This document shows positions 1 through 10,289 of a stretch of 64,000 bases of DNA, in pieces (position 1 is the stretch's first letter; each line of letters starts with the position of its first letter). Made by a program: the position numbers and the translations under genes. The stretch spans positions 1 to 64,000 of the forward strand of contig JAAVZU010000015.1 in NCBI GenBank assembly GCA_022791815.1. The letters are read 5' to 3'. The notes beneath the pieces are model-generated. The model did no database searches and was not told where the DNA came from. It saw only the letters and a program-made list of their open reading frames with translations. This DNA comes from Lachnospiraceae bacterium. Lineage in GTDB: Bacteria; Bacillota; Clostridia; Lachnospirales; Lachnospiraceae.

Positions 1-1100
<1,100 letters not shown>

Positions 1101-1390
1101 TTCAAGCTTAATATTCTTATACATAATTTATTGAAATACAGCACATTCTTGTAGAAGAAATAATGTCTGTCTAAGTGAATAAAAAATTATTATATATTGC
1201 ACAGAAAAGAGATTTCATCGTCATACATATAACTTTAGGAAGAAATGTAAATACTTGTTTTTAGGTATTTTTATAAAAAGTGGTGTTAAATTATCAGAAT
1301 ATTATAATTAGCAGGAATAAGTTTTTTAAATCATTTGCTTCGGAGAATAGAAGTAGAATGATGATTTACAAGAAGGAGTGTGAATAAAGT
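1101..1390. other. A/T-rich intergenic region
   Basis: No gene recognised in 290 bp. A weak hairpin (arms 1249-1254 and 1265-1270, followed by a short T/A stretch) might end the acyltransferase transcript. A second imperfect hairpin lies near 1328-1370. A good ribosome-binding site (GAAGGAG) precedes the next gene. Confidence 0.4.
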
Positions 1391-3124
1391 ATGCCAGGCT
1401 TTTTAATAAATAATTATGAAAAGGAAGTAGTGTTAAAAGACCCTGATGTGAATAGTTATGTTATGGATAAATGTCAATATAAATCATGGATTGTTCAAAG
1501 AAATACTCTTGATAAGTTCTTTTTAGATAAGACTCTATATCAAAATGAAGAATATATAGTTCTTTTGGAAGGGGTATTGTTAAATAAAATGGATTTGTTT
1601 CAAAAATATCATTCAGAAGATGTTGCGAGTCTTGCAATTAGCATGTACCATCAAATAGGAGTAAAATTCTTTAAAGAGTTTCGAGGTAGCTTTTCGGGGG
1701 CTTTTTATAGTAAGAAAAAGGATGAGTGGCTGATATTTACAAATCATTATGGAGACAATGCGGTTTATTATTATTTTCAGCAGGATAAATTTATTATTGG
1801 TTCCCAGTTAAATTATATTGCTGATGGACTGAAGAAGAATGAAATTTGCTATACTTTAAATGAGCATGCAGTGCATACGATGCTTACCTATGGATATATG
1901 CCAGATGATAGAACTTATCTTAATGAGGTGAAAAGGTTATATCCAGGTCATTATATTAGAATCAGCAAAGGTAATTTAGAACTTTGTCAGTATTTTAAAA
2001 TAAGCCAAAATGTGTATGATTTAAAACATGCATCAAAAGATGAAATTATTGATGGTTTAGATCAGAGATTTCGTGAGGCTATCCGTTTGGAATATGAAAA
2101 GGATTTAGAGTATGGTTATCGTCATTTCGCAAACTTAAGCGGTGGGTTGGATTCAAGAATGAATTTGTGGGTAGCACAAGATATGGGATATAGTGATATT
2201 CTTTGCGTGACTTTTGGACAATCAAACTGTATGGATGAGAAGGTGGCAAAGGAAATAGCAGAAGAGTTGGGACTGGAGATTCTTGTATGGCCATTGGATA
2301 GTGCAAAACATTTATTCAGAATTGATGATTATATTGCAATGAATAAGGGAGCTGCTCATTATTCTGGAATTGGTGCACAAATTGAAATATTGCAAACAAT
2401 TAATACGAATATTTTTGGATTAATGCACTCAGGACAAATTGGGGATGTGGTAATTGGAACCTTTATATCGAATGTAAATGAGATGAAGGATATGACAATA
2501 GGTGGAACCTATTCAGAAAAATTAATTACCAAAGAAGAGGTGGATGGAACAGCTTTGAAGTTTGAAAATAGAGAACAATATTTGATGTTTACCAGAGCTT
2601 TTATGGGATGTCTAAGTTCTCATTTTTTCATAAGAAATTATACAGAAGTTGCCTCTCCTTTTTTGAATGTGGATTTGTTTGAATATTGTATGAGTATTCC
2701 CTTAGAATTGCGAATTAATCACTATATATATAAAAAATGGATTTTAAGCAAGTATCCAAAAGCTGCAGATTTTATTTGGGAAAAAATAGGTCAAAAAATA
2801 ACAGAGAAACCAATAAAGAGCTATTTGCCTAAAGTAAAATTAGCAATAAAGTATCCCAAACTAGTCTTAAGAAAATTAGGTTTTCATGTTCAACTGAATT
2901 TTAAACTAACAGAAGGAATGAATCCTTTTGATCTTTGGTGGAAAAAAAATAATGCATTCAGAAATTTGTATGATAATTATTTTGATCAAAGTATAAATAA
3001 TCCCATTTTTTCGGATGAAATTAAAGAACAATTGACGAAATTGTACAATGAAGGAAGTGCACTAGAAAAAGCACAAGTTATTACCGCATTGGGGACAGTT
3101 AATTTTTTCTTCTCCAAAAAATAG
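1391..3124 (+). CDS. asparagine-synthase-like amidotransferase lacking the N-terminal cysteine (577 aa)
   Basis: Two-domain protein of the asparagine synthetase B type. The N-terminal half follows the class II glutamine amidotransferase fold (residues about 1-195; family-like segments such as FRGSFSGAFY near 97-106). The C-terminal half has the ATP-pyrophosphatase P-loop SGGLDS at about 250-255. The family starts Met-Cys-Gly with Cys2 as glutaminase nucleophile; here it starts Met-Pro-Gly, so glutamine hydrolysis by the usual mechanism is not expected. It may use free ammonia, another amine, or act as an adenylating ligase. Homologues in polysaccharide clusters are thought to amidate sugar acids; that role here is inference from the neighbouring acyltransferase and flippase. 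Start supported by an upstream GAAGGAG. Confidence 0.8.
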   Translation: MPGFLINNYEKEVVLKDPDVNSYVMDKCQYKSWIVQRNTLDKFFLDKTLYQNEEYIVLLEGVLLNKMDLFQKYHSEDVASLAISMYHQIGVKFFKEFRGSFSGAFYSKKKDEWLIFTNHYGDNAVYYYFQQDKFIIGSQLNYIADGLKKNEICYTLNEHAVHTMLTYGYMPDDRTYLNEVKRLYPGHYIRISKGNLELCQYFKISQNVYDLKHASKDEIIDGLDQRFREAIRLEYEKDLEYGYRHFANLSGGLDSRMNLWVAQDMGYSDILCVTFGQSNCMDEKVAKEIAEELGLEILVWPLDSAKHLFRIDDYIAMNKGAAHYSGIGAQIEILQTINTNIFGLMHSGQIGDVVIGTFISNVNEMKDMTIGGTYSEKLITKEEVDGTALKFENREQYLMFTRAFMGCLSSHFFIRNYTEVASPFLNVDLFEYCMSIPLELRINHYIYKKWILSKYPKAADFIWEKIGQKITEKPIKSYLPKVKLAIKYPKLVLRKLGFHVQLNFKLTEGMNPFDLWWKKNNAFRNLYDNYFDQSINNPIFSDEIKEQLTKLYNEGSALEKAQVITALGTVNFFFSKK

Positions 3125-3164
3125 ATGCATAGCTATAGGATGTATATTTTGTGATTCAAAAAAT

Positions 3165-3365
3165 GTGTTGCGATCAAGACCCATTTTTTTGGGGGGGGAT
3201 ATACTTTATTCAACGAAACTGCCAGAAGCAGAACAAGAAGAAATAAAAAGTAATTGTAAACAGGTTAAACGACCAATAGGTGATTGGTGTTGTGAACAGG
3301 AATATAGGTATATTAAGTTTTTCTTGTGCAACTTCATTAAGAACATACAGAGAGGATTAGTATGA
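3165..3365 (+). pseudogene. small ORF with a T7-G8 homopolymer run; frameshifted or phase-variable remnant, function unknown
   Basis: Open frame of 66 codons from GTG 3165. After eight codons it crosses seven T and eight G (3184-3198), an outstanding run in A/T-rich DNA. The stop TGA overlaps the ATG of the flippase in an ATGA arrangement, suggesting the downstream half was genuinely translated and coupled. Another frame (GTG 3151 or ATG 3163) enters the same tract and ends soon after it, so a one-base change would fuse the two. The peptide is Cys- and charge-rich (GDWCCEQEYRY) and I do not recognise it. It could be a decayed 3' end of a larger glycan gene. Confidence 0.4.
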
Positions 3366-4633
3366 TAAAGAAATTGAAAGAATATATCAAGGTGGCACTT
3401 GGAACAGGTTTTTTGTATATTATGTTAAGTAATGTATTGAATAGCTTTTTTGGGTTTATATCTAAAAGTATTTTGGCTCGTATAATATCAAAGACGGATT
3501 ATGGGGTATATTCTTATGCCAATAATATTTTATCTTATTTTCTTTTATTTACAGGACTTGGAATGGTTAGCGGTACTTTGCAAATTTGCTGTGAACATAA
3601 TAAAAATGAAACAAAAATGTATTCTATATATAGATATGGTTTTAGTCGTGGTATACTTATAAATATATTTCTTGGTGTATGTATTATATTCTATAGTCGT
3701 TTTGTGGAAATGCCTATACAGGATGCCCAATATTACCTTTTACTTATGGCTTTATTGCCTTTGATAAATATTATTTTAGAATTTACAGGGATTTATTTTC
3801 GTAGTAATTATAGGAATAAAGAGTATGCAATTACATATACAATAAATGCAGCTCTGATATGTTTTATTTCTACTTTGGGAGCGTTGAAATTAGGTGTTTC
3901 TGGTATTATATTGGCAAGTTATATGGGTCCTGTTCTCAGTGTACTATTTATATATTTTTTTACTACTGAGAAAAGAAAGAAATGGAATGTATCTTCTTTG
4001 GAGAAGCAACTAAAGAGAGAAATTTGGAAAGTGTCTCTTGTATCTATGGGAGTTAATGCGATTTCACAGTTGATGTATTTAATTGATATTTCTATGATAG
4101 GAGAATATATTAAGGATGAAAAAGTGATTGCCTCTTATCAGATTGCAACAATGATTCCCACAGCATTGTTGACTTTTCCTTTAGCAGTTATGACATATAT
4201 TTATCCATATTTTGTTTCCCATATTAATGATTTAGAATGGACAAGAAAGAAATACAAAATTATTTTTTGGGGGATGGGGCTAGTCAATTTTTGTATTTCT
4301 TTGATTCTAATTGTTGCAGCACCTCAAATTATTGGAATTGTATTTGGGAATCAATATCAGGATGCTGTTCCTGTGTTTCGGATATTGAGTTTTTCTTATT
4401 TTTGGCAAGGAACATTTAGAATTATTGCGGGAAATTTGCTTGTAACACAGAAAAAACTAAAATTTAATTTAATAGCGAGTATTTTGACTGCTGTTGTTAA
4501 TATAATAGCAGATTATTTATTGATTTCCAGATTCCAGTCCATTGGTGTAGCACTGGCAACATTGATTGTAATGATTTTTTCAGGAATTTTATCAACAATT
4601 TATTATATGTATGTGATAAATAAAGGAAAGTAG
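3362..4633 (+). CDS. Wzx-type polysaccharide flippase (oligosaccharide transporter), 423 aa
   Basis: Polytopic protein with about twelve hydrophobic helices and the typical N-terminus of the MOP/PST family (membrane-embedded start, LNSFFGFISKSILARIISKT, then a TDYGVYSYA-like motif). It should move lipid-linked glycan repeat units across the cytoplasmic membrane. Length is normal for the family. The start overlaps the stop of the preceding small ORF by four bases and has AGAGGA upstream. It sits between glycan-modifying genes, fitting export of the product of this cluster. Substrate is not deducible. Confidence 0.88.
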   Translation: MIKKLKEYIKVALGTGFLYIMLSNVLNSFFGFISKSILARIISKTDYGVYSYANNILSYFLLFTGLGMVSGTLQICCEHNKNETKMYSIYRYGFSRGILINIFLGVCIIFYSRFVEMPIQDAQYYLLLMALLPLINIILEFTGIYFRSNYRNKEYAITYTINAALICFISTLGALKLGVSGIILASYMGPVLSVLFIYFFTTEKRKKWNVSSLEKQLKREIWKVSLVSMGVNAISQLMYLIDISMIGEYIKDEKVIASYQIATMIPTALLTFPLAVMTYIYPYFVSHINDLEWTRKKYKIIFWGMGLVNFCISLILIVAAPQIIGIVFGNQYQDAVPVFRILSFSYFWQGTFRIIAGNLLVTQKKLKFNLIASILTAVVNIIADYLLISRFQSIGVALATLIVMIFSGILSTIYYMYVINKGK

Positions 4634-4680
4634 TATAACATTTATGATTGTAAGTGTTGATATTAATTGAAATTTTAGGG

Positions 4681-4809
4681 GTGGAAGCTGCCCTTAAGCA
4701 GATTGAAGAGAAACAATATGAGAAGATTCTTATTGATAAGGGTATTCCTAAGGAAAGAATCCGAAAATATGGTTTTGCATTTGAAGGTAAGACAGTACTG
4801 ATTGGATAA
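4681..4809 (+). pseudogene. remnant of the C-terminus of an AAA-ATPase/PD-(D/E)XK nuclease-like protein
   Basis: The 42 codons from 4681 read EAALKQIEEKQYEK, then GIPKERIRKYGFAFEG, ending in a stop after ILIG-like residues. From memory this closely matches the C-terminal tail of the abundant clostridial ATP-binding proteins with a DUF1703/PDDEXK_9 nuclease domain. Nothing of the ATPase or nuclease body is present upstream. It is therefore a truncated relic and a sign of past insertion or deletion beside the flippase. Confidence 0.6.
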
Positions 4810-4924
4810 GAAGATGGGGGGTTATCTGTTCCCGTAGTTGGCAAAAAGCTAAAATATAAGGAACAATTTGATTATGTAATGATAAAAAACAGATACAGAT
4901 TAAAAAGGAAGGATAAATATTTTT

Positions 4925-5503
4925 ATGGATTTTGGAGAATTGAGACAGAACAGATATCCCGCAGATATCTCTATATACACAAGAGAGGGTATGGTTTTAA
5001 AAGAAAAAGGAATATTAGCTGTTAATGAACAAGGCAAGATTCTCGCTTTTGGAAATGAAGCAGAAGAAGTTATAAAAAATCCCTATGCAGGAGGTATTCT
5101 AATATCTCCATTCTATCAGGGAAGAATCATTGACTATGCAAGTGCTTTGCCACTGTTAAAAAACTTATTAAAAAAGTGTGATTGTGACAAGCGACAATAT
5201 AAAAAATGGGCGGGGATTATGATTCCAGAAGGGAGCAGTAATATAGAGGGAAAAGCCATAGAAGATTTAATGCTTTCACTACATATGAAAAATTTACTAA
5301 TTATAGAGGATAAGGATGAAGATATTACAAAGCTTTTTGAGACCCCGATGATCTTGGATCACAAGATTGAACTGTTAATTAAAATAGGAACAGATAACCC
5401 AATTATGTTTGCCAAGGAAATGGCACAAGATTTGTTGCACTATATAGAGAAGAATAAGCTGAATAAAGAGGAAATAATAAAAATATTACAAAAAGAGAAG
5501 TAG
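4925..5503 (+). CDS. short MreB/Mbl-like actin-fold protein, 192 aa (truncated family member)
   Basis: Residues about 14-50 follow the start of MreB-type actin homologues (a YTREGMVLKEKGILAVNEQG-like segment, then a FGNEAEEVIKNP-like one, as in the family's GIVL-EPSVVAI and VGNEAKEM region). The second conserved block (residues about 67-85, GRIIDYASALPLLKNLL) also fits. The protein is only 192 residues against about 330-350. The phosphate 1 loop (DLGT) is missing at the start, where it reads RYPADIS. The C-terminal half is charged and helical. It probably cannot bind ATP and polymerise normally. It may be a degenerate copy or a regulator; the link to glycan export is only positional. Confidence 0.45.
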   Translation: MDFGELRQNRYPADISIYTREGMVLKEKGILAVNEQGKILAFGNEAEEVIKNPYAGGILISPFYQGRIIDYASALPLLKNLLKKCDCDKRQYKKWAGIMIPEGSSNIEGKAIEDLMLSLHMKNLLIIEDKDEDITKLFETPMILDHKIELLIKIGTDNPIMFAKEMAQDLLHYIEKNKLNKEEIIKILQKEK

Positions 5504-5697
5504 TAAAGTTAGAAGCAGATTTTCTTAGAAAGTACAAAAAAAGTACAAAAAATAATTATATAATAATATATGTGTGAGTTATATTATAACATATAAGTTT
5601 TTTAGAAAAGTAAAATCTGCTGTGCGATTGTATTGAACTATAATATAGAATATAAATAAAAAATTAAGAAGATAGAAGAAGGGTAAGAATATAAATT
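5504..5697. repeat. intergenic region bounded by a 10-bp perfect inverted repeat
   Basis: AGCAGATTTT at 5514-5523 is repeated in inverted form as AAAATCTGCT at 5612-5621, enclosing about 88 bp. The enclosed DNA contains a direct repeat of AAAGTAC and several TATA-like stretches. It could be a tiny mobile or palindromic element or a long-range RNA stem. No gene seen. Confidence 0.4.
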
Positions 5698-6813
5698 ATG
5701 AAGTATGATTATTTAATTGTAGGAGCTGGGTTATATGGTGCAGTTTTTGCTTATGAGGCAGCAAAGGCTGGAAAAAAAGTACTTGTTATAGATAAGAGGA
5801 ATTCTATTGCAGGTAATGTTTATACAGAAGAAATAGAAGGTATTCATGTGCATAAATATGGTGCACATATTTTTCATACCAATAATAAGAAAGTGTGGGA
5901 GTATGTGAATCAATTTGCGGAGTTTAACCGGTTTACGAACTCTCCAGTGGCAAATTATAATGGAGAGATTTTTTCGCTGCCTTTTAATATGTATACTTTT
6001 AATAAGATGTGGGGAGTAGTAACTCCAGAAGAAGCTGCTACAAAAATTGAAGAACAAAAAAGGGCAGCTGGTGTTACAGAACCAAAGAATTTGGAGGAGC
6101 AGGCAATTAGTCTTGTGGGAACAGATATCTATGAAAAATTGGTGAAAGGTTATACGGAAAAACAATGGGGAAGACCTTGCAGGGAACTTCCAGCATTTAT
6201 TATTAAACGTTTGCCAGTCCGCCTGACTTATGATAACAATTATTTTAATGCATTGTATCAGGGAATTCCAATTGGAGGATACACAAAACTGGTTTCTAAT
6301 ATGCTGGAAGGAATAGAGGTACAGCTAGGTACAGATTATCTGGAAAACAAAGAAGAATACGATAGTATGGCAGACAAGATTATCTATACAGGACCAATCG
6401 ATGCTTATTTTGATTATAAGTTAGGAACTTTGGAATATCGTTCAGTTCGCTTTGAAACAGAAACCTTGGATATACCAAACTTCCAAGGAAATGCAGCAGT
6501 TAATTACACGGATTCAAAGACACCATGGACACGGATTATAGAACATAAGTGGTTTGAATTTGGACGGGATAAGAATGGAGAGGAATTGTCTAAGACGATT
6601 ATCAGCAAAGAATATTCTTCAGAGTGGAAACGGGGAGATGAGCCTTATTATCCAGTAAATGACGAAAAAAATAGTGCAAGATATACAGAATATAAAAAAC
6701 TTGCAGATGCAGAAAAAAAGGTTATTTTTGGTGGGCGGTTAGGCGAGTATAAATATTATGACATGGATGTTGTTATTGCATCAGCATTGGAAACTTGTCA
6801 AAGAGAATTATAA
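5698..6813 (+). CDS. glf: UDP-galactopyranose mutase
   Basis: FAD enzyme interconverting UDP-galactopyranose and UDP-galactofuranose. The N-terminal dinucleotide motif reads VGAGLYGAVFAYEAAKAG, followed by VLVIDKR (flavin ribose contact). Characteristic GLF blocks follow: KYGAHIFHTNNKKVWEYV, then GYTEKQWGRPCRELPAFIIKRLPVR carrying the family's conserved Trp and Arg, then GGRLGEYKYYDMD near the end. At 371 aa it is full length. It indicates that the local glycan contains galactofuranose. Upstream Shine-Dalgarno is GAAGGG. Confidence 0.96.
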   Translation: MKYDYLIVGAGLYGAVFAYEAAKAGKKVLVIDKRNSIAGNVYTEEIEGIHVHKYGAHIFHTNNKKVWEYVNQFAEFNRFTNSPVANYNGEIFSLPFNMYTFNKMWGVVTPEEAATKIEEQKRAAGVTEPKNLEEQAISLVGTDIYEKLVKGYTEKQWGRPCRELPAFIIKRLPVRLTYDNNYFNALYQGIPIGGYTKLVSNMLEGIEVQLGTDYLENKEEYDSMADKIIYTGPIDAYFDYKLGTLEYRSVRFETETLDIPNFQGNAAVNYTDSKTPWTRIIEHKWFEFGRDKNGEELSKTIISKEYSSEWKRGDEPYYPVNDEKNSARYTEYKKLADAEKKVIFGGRLGEYKYYDMDVVIASALETCQREL

Positions 6814-7110
6814 ATAGGCTGGATTTTGTTACGTTTCACCGTAGGTATGAACAGTAACGATTGTAGTTTCTTTATGACTGTGATATACTTAGTTACAGTT
6901 TGGTGTAAAATGCAGTTATATGGTAACAGCTCTGGTAGGTCTTGCACACTCTGTTGTGCAAGACCGTAGGAAAAACTAAAACAGGATTAGAATTGTGCAA
7001 TTCTACGTAACAGGGCAGCCCTTGGCTGAACTGTTATGTTATACCTCAATAGAGAATGAGTAATAAAGATTCACATTAAAAGAAAAACAAACAGAAAGGT
7101 ATGATAAAAA
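6814..7110. repeat. palindrome-rich intergenic region
   Basis: Contains three consecutive inverted repeats: 6938-6965 (11-bp perfect arms GGTCTTGCACA, 6-nt loop), 6988-7005 (8-bp arms TAGAATTG around TG), and 7006-7038 (CGTAACAG with CTGTTATG ends plus inner GGCAGCC/GGCTG pairing). None has a clear T run, so they are not typical terminators. GTAACAG/CTGTTA motifs recur elsewhere in the window. The stretch may be a composite of short interspersed repeats or a structured leader for the following oxidoreductase gene. Confidence 0.6.
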
Positions 7111-8661
7111 ATGAAAAAGGTTATCATTATCGGAGCAGGACCTGCTGGACTTACGGCAGGGTATGAGCTTGTGACAAAATCAAAGGACTACGAAGTTATT
7201 ATTTTAGAAGAAACAAATGAAATTGGTGGTATTTCCAGAACAGTAAAGTACAATGGAAACCGTATGGATATTGGAGGTCATCGTTTTTTCTCGAAGGATA
7301 AAGAAGTTACCGATTGGTGGAATAACCTTATGCCAATGCAAAGTAAACCTTCTTATGATGATAAAAAATTAGGAAGAGTTTGGGAGCTGCCAGAAAGCGG
7401 ACCAGATCCAGAAGTGGATGACAGAGTGATGTTAAAGAGGAACCGTGTTTCCAGAATTTATTATAAGAAGAAATTTTTTGATTATCCAGTAAAGATGAAT
7501 CTAAACACCATAAAGAACATGGGCTTTGGAACAACAATGGCTGCAGGATTTAGTTATCTTGCTTCTGTTTTTGCAAAGAAACCAGAAGATTCTTTGGAGA
7601 ATTTTTATATTAACCGTTTTGGACGGAAGCTATATTCTATGTTTTTTGAAGGCTATACCGAGAAACTTTGGGGAAGGCATCCAAGCAATATTTCTGCAGA
7701 TTGGGGAGCACAGCGTGTAAAAGGATTGTCCATTGTAGCAATTTTAAAGGATATTTTTTCTAAACTTTTGCCAGGAGGCAAGAATTGGAAGGTAGAGACT
7801 TCTTTAATTGAAGAATTTAGTTATCCTAAATATGGACCAGGTCAGCTTTGGGAAGCTGCTGCAGAAGATTTTGTGAAAAGTGGCGGAGTATTAAAGAAGA
7901 ATGCGAAAGTTGTGTCTGTCAATACAAAGGAAGGCAAAGTTGTGTCTTTAACTTATTTAATAGATGGACAGGAAATAACAGAAGAAGCAGATTATTTTAT
8001 TTCTTCCATGCCATTAAAAGATTTAGTGGAAGGTATGAATGATGTGCCTGCAAAAGAACAAGAGATTGCAAAGGGGCTTCCATATCGTGATTTTGTAACC
8101 GTTGGTCTGCTTTTACCAAAATTGAATCTAAAGAATGAAACTACTCTAAAAACTCTTAGCAATATAGTCCCAGATTGTTGGATTTATGTGCAGGATGTAG
8201 GTGTGAAATTGGGACGTATCCAGATTTTTAATAACTGGTCGCCTTATCTGGTAGAGAAACCAGAAGATACCGTATGGATTGGATTAGAGTATTTTTGTAC
8301 AGAGAATGATAAGTTTTGGAATATGTCTAAGGAAGAATGGACAGAGCTTGGTGTGAAAGAATTGATTAGTATGGGTGTTATCAATGATGCAGGACAAGTT
8401 ATGGATTCCCATTGTGAGAAAGTAAAAAAGGCATATCCAGCATATTTTGATACATATAGTGATATAGATACATTAATTTCTTATTTGAATAACTTTGATA
8501 ATTTATATTGTGTAGGACGAAATGGTCAGCATCGGTACAATAATATGGATCATTCTATGGTAACTTCATTTGAAACTGTAAAAAATATTCTTGCTGGAAA
8601 AACGGATAAGACTAATATTTGGAATGTAAATACTGAACAGGAGTATCATGAAGAAAAATAG
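7111..8661 (+). CDS. FAD-dependent oxidoreductase of the amine-oxidase/UDP-galactopyranose-mutase-like group (516 aa)
   Basis: N-terminal FAD-binding motif [15 protein letters not shown], followed by the GG doublet and Arg of flavin-containing amine oxidases (EIGGISRTV) and [10 protein letters not shown]. The segment [25 protein letters not shown] resembles the Trp/Arg block of Glf, and a C-terminal FAD block with [15 protein letters not shown] closes the protein. Such proteins are often annotated as protoporphyrinogen-oxidase-like and sit in glycan clusters beside polyprenyl-linked sugar transferases. The substrate is probably a nucleotide- or lipid-linked sugar, but this is inference. The 3' end overlaps the next gene by 14 bases, so the two are translationally coupled. 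Confidence 0.75.
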   Translation: MKKVIIIGAGPAGLTAGYELVTKSKDYEVIILEETNEIGGISRTVKYNGNRMDIGGHRFFSKDKEVTDWWNNLMPMQSKPSYDDKKLGRVWELPESGPDPEVDDRVMLKRNRVSRIYYKKKFFDYPVKMNLNTIKNMGFGTTMAAGFSYLASVFAKKPEDSLENFYINRFGRKLYSMFFEGYTEKLWGRHPSNISADWGAQRVKGLSIVAILKDIFSKLLPGGKNWKVETSLIEEFSYPKYGPGQLWEAAAEDFVKSGGVLKKNAKVVSVNTKEGKVVSLTYLIDGQEITEEADYFISSMPLKDLVEGMNDVPAKEQEIAKGLPYRDFVTVGLLLPKLNLKNETTLKTLSNIVPDCWIYVQDVGVKLGRIQIFNNWSPYLVEKPEDTVWIGLEYFCTENDKFWNMSKEEWTELGVKELISMGVINDAGQVMDSHCEKVKKAYPAYFDTYSDIDTLISYLNNFDNLYCVGRNGQHRYNNMDHSMVTSFETVKNILAGKTDKTNIWNVNTEQEYHEEK

Positions 8662-10189
8662 AATAACAAAATATATAGATTTATTGGGGAAATTTGATAA
8701 TAGCATATATACAATTTTAGCATGTATTCTTGTCTGGACTTTTGGAAATATAGGTATGATGTCTATATTTACAAAAGACAGGGTGATGGGAATAGGAATA
8801 GTATTCTTTGTCTTTGCATTATATTTCTGGTATGTGTACCAGCCAAGAAAAGATGAGGAGAAGGCACTTCGGAATCTTTTGCTGTTTTTTGGTTTTTTAG
8901 TTCGTGTAATATATATATGGTCTGTTCCTAATGATGTTAGTTCCCATGATTTAGGTCATGTGGTAGATACAGGAGAGGTTACGGGAGGACATCTTGGATA
9001 TATCAGTTATATTTATCATTATGGTAAGATACCAGATATGGATCCCCAGATGGCATGGGCATATTATAACCCGCCATTATATCATATATTGTCTACAATT
9101 TGGTTAAAGATAAATACAAGCATTGGACTTAGCTGGGAACAGTCTGCGGAAAATTTACAAATTCTAACCTTGTTATATTCTTCTTTGGCAGTGGTTGTAT
9201 TTGAAAAGATTTTAGATGAATGTTCCATAAAAAATAAAAGAAAGAATTTACTTTTATGCTTTTTTGGAACTTTTCCGATGAATATTTGGATATCTGGCTG
9301 CTTGACAACAGATTCGCTGGTATTACTTTTTGCATTTTGTATTATGTTATATACCATTCGCTGGTACAAGAAACGAGATATAAAAAACATTGTGATGCTT
9401 GCTTTTTGTATTGGTTTTGGAATGATAACCAAAGTTAGTTTAGGACTTTTTGCATTTAGTGTAGGAGCTGTTTTTATACTTGTTTTTATAGAGATAATTC
9501 GCAGGGATAAGACCGCAATACGAAGATGTATGATACAATTTTGTATATTTCTCCTTATTTGTGTACCAATAGGGTTGTCATGGACCATTCGTAATAGTGT
9601 TAGATTTGATATGAAGGCAGATTATGTGCAAGATATTGGAGGCGAAAATTCCGGACAATATATTGGTGATGTTCCTTTGGTAGATAGAATAGGAATACCG
9701 TCCTTTGCACAGATAAATTACCCAAAGTTATATTATAATCCAGAAGTTGATACTAATATTTTAATGACTTTATTCCGTACTGCCATATATGATGAAGGAA
9801 ATGCCCTGTCTTTTGATGGAGATATAGCATCAGGGATAGGTGTAGCAGATGTGTTTATAAATATTTTTCTTGCAATACTTATGTTGTTGCTATTTATTAT
9901 TATGCTTGTGAGAAAAAGTGAAGTATGGAATTTGGCTGGGAAGTTATTCTTTGGTATTACATATTTTGTTTTTGTGATAAATTATATTAAGTTTTGTTTT
10001 GATTATCCACAAATCTGTACAATGAGTTTTCGGTATATTTCGTTCATAATAATTATACCTATGATAGGAACGGGATTATTTTTGGAAAAAAAGGAAAATA
10101 AGAATTTAATGAATTTTCTTACTTTTTTTTGCTTTCTAGGAAATGGATTGGCAACTTTGTTATATTTAAAACATTGTATATTTTTTTAA
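8648..10189 (+). CDS. polytopic glycosyltransferase-like membrane protein (513 aa; C-terminus possibly truncated by a frame break)
   Basis: About eleven to twelve hydrophobic helices plus an outer loop near residues 85-150. [14 protein letters not shown] in the first loop has the acidic pair typical of GT-C glycosyltransferases (GT39/ArnT-like). [16 protein letters not shown] matches the conserved PPLYY-like motif of that clan. It probably transfers a sugar from a polyprenyl-phosphate donor outside the membrane. The start (ATG 8648 after CAGGAG) lies inside the previous gene. The stop TAA directly follows a run of seven T at 10181-10187. In the -1 frame the coding sequence would continue to 10284. 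Confidence 0.7.
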   Translation: MKKNRITKYIDLLGKFDNSIYTILACILVWTFGNIGMMSIFTKDRVMGIGIVFFVFALYFWYVYQPRKDEEKALRNLLLFFGFLVRVIYIWSVPNDVSSHDLGHVVDTGEVTGGHLGYISYIYHYGKIPDMDPQMAWAYYNPPLYHILSTIWLKINTSIGLSWEQSAENLQILTLLYSSLAVVVFEKILDECSIKNKRKNLLLCFFGTFPMNIWISGCLTTDSLVLLFAFCIMLYTIRWYKKRDIKNIVMLAFCIGFGMITKVSLGLFAFSVGAVFILVFIEIIRRDKTAIRRCMIQFCIFLLICVPIGLSWTIRNSVRFDMKADYVQDIGGENSGQYIGDVPLVDRIGIPSFAQINYPKLYYNPEVDTNILMTLFRTAIYDEGNALSFDGDIASGIGVADVFINIFLAILMLLLFIIMLVRKSEVWNLAGKLFFGITYFVFVINYIKFCFDYPQICTMSFRYISFIIIIPMIGTGLFLEKKENKNLMNFLTFFCFLGNGLATLLYLKHCIFF

Positions 10190-10284
10190 AAAGAGGAAAG
10201 CGTTTTATTAAAAAGATATTTGCAAAGGTAGACCCCGAGTTTCGCAAGAGACACTTGAATTACATACTTATATTGGAGGATTAA
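10190..10284 (+). other. open -1-frame tail downstream of a T7 run (possible lost C-terminus of the preceding glycosyltransferase)
   Basis: Read in the -1 frame relative to 8648-10189, the sequence continues after T7 as about 32 codons ([20 protein letters not shown] and on to ILED). It stops at TAA 10282-10284, six bases before the next ATG. The basic, coding-like composition and tight fit to the next gene suggest this was or is the true gene end. Explanations are a recent indel, programmed slippage, or a sequencing error. Confidence 0.4.
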
Positions 10285-10289
10285 GAGTC

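Noticed and set aside
4497..4844. Minus-strand open frame across the flippase end and the relic
   Set aside because: No Shine-Dalgarno, no recognisable product, and it overlaps the well-supported flippase on the other strand.
6938..6965. Rho-independent terminator after glf
   Set aside because: The stem is perfect, but it is followed by GTAGGAAAAAC rather than a T run.
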